A stretch of DNA of 64,000 bases from the NCBI RefSeq assembly GCF_000005505.3, contig NC_016131.3:46609355-46673354 (forward strand), in the 5' to 3' direction. The notes beneath the pieces were generated by a model. The model ran no database searches and was not told the origin of the DNA. It was given only the letters and a program-made list of their open reading frames with translations. The stretch comes from Brachypodium distachyon. Lineage: Eukaryota > Streptophyta > Magnoliopsida > Poales > Poaceae. The translations under genes were made by a program, and so were the position numbers. Shown here one piece after another: positions 58,638 to 64,000 of the stretch. Positions within the stretch are counted from its first letter, which is position 1. Each line of letters begins with the position of its first letter.

Positions 58638-60016
58638 ATGGCTGATGCAGAGCCATGGAAGACAGTCAAGATACACCCGACTGTGCAAGAGCTGGTGACC
58701 GGCGTGCAGGACGAGCCACCGAGCCGGTATGTGATCCCTGAGCAAAACCGTCGACCCGTCGTGGCTGGTTCTGAGATGCCTCATCCCATACCCATCATTG
58801 ACCTCAGCCGTCTGTCTAACAACAACGCTGATGAGGTTGCCAGGCTACAGTCTGCCCTGGAGAACTGGGGCCTATTCCTGGTAAAAACTTATCACAAATT
58901 TCTCTGTGTTCTTCTATCATGAGATTTCTGATCAATCTTCCACCAGGCTGTTGGACATGGGATGGAACCAGGTTTCCTTGGTGAGGTGATGAAAGTGACT
59001 AGAGAATTTTTCAAGCTCCCACTGGAAGAGAAGCAGAAGTACTCAAACCTGGTGAATGGCAATGAAGTCAGGATCGAAGGATATGGAAACGACATGGTTG
59101 TATCAGAGAAGCAGATCCTGGACTGGTGTGACCGCCTCTACATCATAGTGGAACCTGAGTCTCGCAGAGTCTACAGCTTGTGGCCAACAGAACCTCCTTC
59201 TTTCAGGTACCTAACCTTTCAGGCTTTTACTTTTTTTTTTCAAAAAGTGGGAATGCCCGGGCCTCTGCATCGATGGATGCACTTAGATCAATCCGCATGT
59301 CGACTGGTTTGCAGCCATTGCAGTTGTCTGATCACTGAGATTTCTGCAGAGATATCCTGAGTGAGTACACAGTCAGCTGCCGGAAGATCGCCAACCTTGT
59401 CCTTGAGAACCTGTCCAAGCTGCTCGATCTACAAGAGGATTACTTCGTCAACATGCTCGACGAGAATGCCATGACATATGCCAGGTTAAACTACTACCCT
59501 CACTGTCCAAAGCCAGAACACGTCTTCGGCATGAAGCCCCACACTGATGCCTCAGTGATCACAATCGTCTTCATTGATGATAACGTCAGCGGGCTCCAGC
59601 TGCAAAAGAATGGCGTCTGGTACAACGTGCCCATTGTCCCGAATGCATTGCTCGTGAACGTAGGAGATGTAATGGAGGTACATGTATTTTAAGAAGTTTT
59701 GGAAAAATTTGGATCATGTATTCTGGACAGTACTTAAGCTGAGCTGTGAATCTATTTGGACTGATACTTGCAGATGCTGAGCAACGGGTTCTTCAAGAGT
59801 CCGGTTCACAGGGTTGTGACCAATGCTGTGAAAGAGCGGCTGTCGTTGGTGATGTTCTATACGATGGGCCCGGAGAGGGAGATTGAGCCAGTGCCAGAGC
59901 TGCTGGATGAGAAGAGACCAAGACGGTACAAAAAGATAAAGACCAAGGACTACATAGCACAACTCTTCGAAACTTTTGCAAGAGGGACGCTAGCCATTGA
60001 TACAGTGAGGATCTGA
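58638..60016 (+). CDS. 2-oxoglutarate/Fe(II)-dependent dioxygenase, SRG1-like, copy E
   Basis: Exons 58638-58880, 58947-59206, 59350-59677 and 59774-60016 give 357 residues. The Fe(II) ligands are His232 and Asp234 (KPHTD) and His289; the co-substrate motif is Arg299-Leu-Ser301. The conserved Asp is kept in VGDVME. Copy C is its closest partner. Intron 2 carries a LINE-tail fragment (59230-59284). All splice sites are canonical, so the gene appears intact. The substrate is unknown; the family includes flavonoid and alkaloid dioxygenases. Confidence 0.88.
59230..59284 (-). mobile_element. LINE-tail fragment in intron 2 of copy E
   Basis: A poly-T run is followed by GCCCGGGCCTCTGCATCGAT then GGATGCAC. 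The same words (CCTGGGCCTCTGCATCAATA) form the 3' end of the LINE at 60766-61370, so this is the tail of a related element, read on the minus strand. Confidence 0.6.
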
Positions 60017-60765
60017 AATTTGATTTTGAAGTGCACAAGATCAATTAGCTACATGGTGAAGTTTATTTCATCTATCTTCCGTTTCTTATGGATCTTGTCT
60101 ATGCTCTAAATTAGTGGATCAAAATGTGGTATGGACACTTTGTATCACTGTATGCCATCTACCAGAAACTCCGTATTTCCTTTAATTCAACTGTTGCCCG
60201 GCCCTCTTAATATACACATTCTCTTAGGTTTCTGGTTAAGAAAGTACTTACAATTATTGTTTATTGTCTTCCCTTGTTTTCTAATATTATCGCTAGTGTG
60301 GTTAGATCTAGTCCATCCTTTTTTTCTCATGCTCATTGAGACAAAGTTAACTTGCTAATTAAGAATTAGGCCTGGCTCTGCTATGCCATTTTTTTAATGA
60401 CAGTAGATCAATGAGCTACTGCAAATATATTAAAAGAGAATGTCATATGTACAAAGAACTGATAACAGCTCTGCTATGCCATTGCCTCGGCAAAAATAGT
60501 TAAAATACAATTATCTTGAATACACATCAAAATGTATGTCATTTTGTATTAGAACAAGAACGCCAACAGAGCGTCAAACTCACGACTGAACCAAGAAAAC
60601 AAAGAAACACACCACTTTACACAAAACTGCCAACCAAAAATGGAAAACAAAAGGGCAAGAGAAGCAAGAAAAATCACTCTAACACTACCAGCCAAGGGCT
60701 CTGGAGGCCAGGCATGAAGAGGAAGCTGTTTTAGCTCCGTAGGATATCTATGCCAAGATCAGTGG
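60017..60765. other. 3' flank of copy E
   Basis: The first part resembles the flank of copy C (49157-49500, shared CTTGCTAATTAAGA block), and 60530-60740 loosely resembles 49620-49720. No gene is seen. Confidence 0.4.
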
Positions 60766-61370
60766 GTCTTTTTTTTTCGAAAATGGAAAGCGATCCCTGG
60801 GCCTCTGCATCAATAGATGCATACAGCCATTTTTATTGCAATGCGATCAAAAATCATACAATTCACTGATCAGCGATAGTCGATACAAAGATAAGCCAAC
60901 GAAATAGCTCTAACAAGACGAAATTATGCATCTAGGCGTCTAGTACACCGCCAGCCAGTCTGGCTGAAGATATCCCGAGGGACCATCTCCAATCGGTTGC
61001 ATCCAGTATCCAAAGGTTCCCGCAGACGTGCAGGAAGCAGGAAAGCCCACAGTCGGATCCAATGGGTAGCTCTGAACACAACCTGCAAAAAATGTGGAAC
61101 TCTGGTTCTATTAAAAACAGCATCATTTATGCAGTTCCAAATAGCCCAACAGAAATCTGAAACTCCCATTCGAATATGAGCCTTAATTTTGTTGTCTAAC
61201 CCATTAAGCCAGTTGCCAAATAAATTAGTAATCGAAGATAGGTCTGGATGTGCACCATCATCAAGATACAATTGTTCAAAGCCCCTTCTTTTGAGAGAGG
61301 AAAATGACCAAAGGAGACAAACCAGACCAGGATACTCAAATCCCGCTCTAGAAGGGAATCAAAATGACCT
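60766..61370 (-). mobile_element. 5'-truncated LINE, C-terminal ORF and 3' end
   Basis: On the minus strand the translation holds LFGNWLNGLDNKIKAHIRMG and SDFCWAIWNCINDAVFNRTR then FLQVVFRATHWIRLW, the typical end of a plant LINE reverse-transcriptase ORF. Upstream, a shifted frame gives LERDLSILVW and related words, so there is a frame change. The 3' end has the GGCCTCTGCATC motif and a poly(A) (poly-T at 60769-60777). The rest of the element is missing. Confidence 0.65.
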
Positions 61371-64000
61371 TGTAAGTGTAAAACTAACGCTAGAATATCT
61401 CCCCCGATGTATATCCCTTGTAACCTCTGTAGCATATCCGGCAATAGCTTGTAGTTGAGATTCTAACTACCTTGTAATCTAATCCCTCGTGTGTGTGTGT
61501 GTGTAAATACAAGAGCCGGCAAGGGTTGTTGCCCACGTCAAATTCATCTAATCTATCTTGGTATCAAAGCCTGATCCATCTACAACCATGTCGACCTCTG
61601 CGTCCTCCGGTTCCGAGCTCGTCGGCGCAATCTCGTCTCCCATCAGCGCCACCATGTCTGTGTCGTCCCTCGGCGGTCTCATCAGCGTCCGGCTGAACCG
61701 CGACAACTTCCTGCTCTTGCGCCCGCAGGTTGAAGCAGCCCTATGCGGGCCAAACTTGTTCGGCCATCTCGATGGAACCATCGCTGCACCCGATGACATG
61801 ATCACCGAAGGCACCGGTGATGCTGCTCGGCGCGTCGTCAACACGGCCTACATGCGCTGGTTCCAACAAGACAAGACTGTCCTCAGCGTCCTTCTCTCCT
61901 CGATGACGGAGGGAATCCTTGCGCAGGTCGTCACGCTCAAGACCTCCGCTGCTATATGGGCCGCCCTCATCGCCATGTTCTCTTCCCATAATAGAGCGAG
62001 GGTGGCTCAGATCCGTTACCAGCTGTCCAACTTGAAGAAGAAGAACATGCCCACTGCTGATTTCTTCAACAAGATGAAAGCACATGCCGACGCCATGGCG
62101 TCCATCGGCAAAGTGCTCGACGACGAGGAGATCATAGGGTACATGCTCGCTGGACTTAGTCCTGAGTATGATCCCCTTGTCACGTTGATCACCACCCGCA
62201 CCAACCCTGTATCTCTTAACGAGTTTTATTCCTATTTTCTGAGCTTCAAAACTCGTCTTGAGTTGAACAGTGCGGGGCTGGAGATTCAATCATCCGGCAA
62301 CAGCGTCTCTTGTCAATCCAACAACAACAATCGTTCCCGCTCTGCCACCCGCGGTGATCGCGGTGACCGTGGTGATCGCGGCAACAGCAACCAGCAGTAG
62401 AACCGTGGCCAGCAGAGCTACGGCAGCAACGGGGCAGGCAATGGCAATGGGCGCCCCAAGTCCACTTGCCAGATCTGTCATAAGTATGGCCACGACGCCC
62501 TCCGCTACCACAACCGCTTCAACCACACCTATTCCGTGGAGAGCTCGTGCGCCGGCAACTCGTCTTCACCAACCGACTACCATGTTGACACCAACTGGTA
62601 CGTCAACACCGACGCGACGGACCACCTCACCATCGACCTCGACAAGCTCACCATGCACGAGCGCTACACTGGCAAGGATCAAGTCCAGGTTGCCAATGGC
62701 GTAGGTTTGAAAATTTCGCATGTTGGTCATAGTGTTTTGCCCGGCTCATCTTCCCAGTTGCACCTTCGTAATGTTCTGCATGTGCCTCACATACACAAAA
62801 ATCTTCTCTCCATTTATAGACTTGTTTCCGATAATGATGTCTTTGCTGAATTTCACTCTAAATTTTTATGTGTTAAGGACAAGGTCACAAAGAAGGTCCT
62901 ACTTCTCGGTAGGAGCAAGGGCGGCCTCTACCCGATTCCCCTATACCGTAGCTCCTCCTCCTTCATCAGTCGGCAAGGTCTCTCCAGTATCACCTCCCGT
63001 CAGTGGCACTGGCGGCTTGGTCATCCCTCTTCAGCTGTCACCGACATTATCCTTAGGTCCAATAAAATGTCGTGTGCCGTAGATCCATCCATGTGTGATG
63101 CTTGTCAACAAGCAAAGAGTCATAAACTCCCTTTTCCACATTCTACTCATGTGTCTATGTTTCCTGTTGAGCTTGTGCACTCCGATGTGTGGGGGTCTGC
63201 TCTTACTTCTGTAGGCGGTTTCAAATACTATGTTAGCTTTGTTGATGATTTCAGTCATTTTACCTGGGTTTATCTCCTTAAGCGCAAATCTGATGTTGAA
63301 GCTGCTTTCCACAATTTTCAAGCACATGCAGAACGTTCCTTGAACTCCAAGATTCGCGCTGTTCAATCTGATTGGGGAGTATCATCGTCTTCACCAACAC
63401 TTCCAGAAGCTTGGCATTGCTCATCGCGTCTCCTGCCCGCACACGTCTGCCCAGAACGGCAGTGCCGAGCGGAAGCATCGCCACATTGTCGAGACAGGGC
63501 TCGCACTTCTCGCTCATGCCTCTCTTCCTTTACGTTTTTGGGATGAAGCGTTTCGTACGGCATGCTATCTCATCAACCGCATGCCTTCGAAGGTTTTGCT
63601 CAATGATAGTCCTATTTCTCGCCTACTGAATATCACTCTAGATTACTCCTTTCTCCGCACTTTTGGTTGTGCTTGTTGGCCTTACTTGCGACCCTATAAC
63701 AACCGTAAGCTAGAATTTCGATCTCGGCAGTGTGTGTTCTTGGGGTACAGTAGCATGCATAAGGGTTATAAGTGTCTAGATCGTTCGACCGGCCGCATTT
63801 ACATTTCTCGTCACGTTGTTTTCCATGAACATGTGTTTCCTTTTGCATCTTCTTCCACCGGTTCTTCATCTTCCGGGCCATCCACCTTTCCTTCATCCGA
63901 GCTGGTCATTCACCTTGACTCCATGCGTCATTATCATTCTTGCGACACTAACCCTGGTGCAGGCCCTGAACCCGCGGCGACTCCCTCCACGACAGCAGCG
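61371..64000 (+). mobile_element. Ty1/copia LTR retrotransposon, 5' part, continues past the window
   Basis: A primer-binding-like site TGGTATCAAAGCC (61559-61571, close to the complement of initiator tRNA-Met) follows a short LTR-like stretch, with a (GT)n run at about 61489-61504. Gag and pol follow from 61588. The 5' boundary near 61371 is set by the neighbouring LINE and is uncertain. The order gag, protease, integrase identifies copia; reverse transcriptase would lie beyond 64000. Confidence 0.75.
61588..64000 (+). pseudogene. Ty1/copia gag-pol, degenerate
   Basis: Gag is open from ATG 61588 to an in-frame TAG at 62398-62400. The same frame resumes directly with the nucleocapsid zinc knuckle (CQICHKYGH), whose final Cys is Tyr. 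The protease active-site triad is altered from Asp-Thr-Gly to Asn-Thr-Asp. The integrase has the zinc-binding His/Cys region (WHWRLGHP, CDACQQAK) and a catalytic core beginning ELVHSDVWGS. After AVQSDWG near 63377 a frame change, apparently a small deletion, moves the rest of the integrase to another frame, where it continues past 63540. At least four defects make it non-autonomous. The stop could be read through, but the other changes argue for decay. Confidence 0.75.

Noticed and set aside
62398..62400. Stop codon as a functional readthrough signal in the copia element
   Set aside because: The neighbouring protease and zinc-knuckle residues are also damaged, so decay is the simpler explanation.
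1..64000. CRISPR arrays, operons, ribosome binding sites and riboswitches
   Set aside because: The window is plant nuclear DNA with spliced genes. The only regular array (24510-25320) has direct 92-bp units without spacers. No tRNA gene was recognised by eye.

Overview
The window is plant nuclear DNA, most likely from a grass (Poaceae), possibly a Pooideae species such as Brachypodium. The reasons are GC-rich first exons with GT-AG introns, many Stowaway-type MITEs, a SINE like those common in grasses, Mutator-like and CACTA-like ends, LINE tails and a Ty1/copia element. The protein families are typical of grasses. The species is an inference; no search was run.

Layout, left to right. (1) 0.75-1.16 kb: a two-exon gene for a secreted RGF/GOLVEN/CLEL-type peptide precursor. 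(2) 1.2-7.2 kb: gene-poor. It includes a scrambled nuclear copy of mitochondrial 26S rRNA in three pieces, the middle one inverted, next to a CACTA-like terminus. (3) 7.4-9.1 kb: a single-exon DUF247 membrane protein on the minus strand. (4) 12.0-14.6 and 19.3-22.1 kb: a tandem pair of nodulin-like major-facilitator transporters with the same three-exon structure. Between them lie a broken SAM-domain gene and a Mutator-like element with a second one nested inside it. (5) 23.5-25.3 kb: a Stowaway MITE, a SINE with target-site duplication, and about nine copies of a 92-bp tandem repeat. (6) 26.2-28.8 kb: a nine-exon heparanase-like (GH79) gene. (7) 30.1-34.4 kb, minus strand: an eight-exon type I vacuolar H+-pyrophosphatase. 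(8) 34.5-42.5 kb: gene-poor, with several MITEs and a candidate Pack-MULE. (9) 42.8-60.0 kb: five 2-oxoglutarate/Fe(II) dioxygenase copies (A-, B-, C+, D- broken, E+). B/C and D/E look like two copies of one head-to-head pair, separated by 7 kb of transposon debris that includes a hAT transposase relic and LINE tails. (10) 60.8-64 kb: a truncated LINE, then a damaged Ty1/copia element that runs off the window.

The genes do not form one pathway. The main biological story is gene-family turnover: a transporter pair, a dioxygenase cluster in which one lineage has lost a usually conserved Asp, and gene decay beside transposons. I found no clearly novel system. The most unusual loci are the scrambled mitochondrial rRNA insertion, the diverging dioxygenase cluster and the candidate Pack-MULE.
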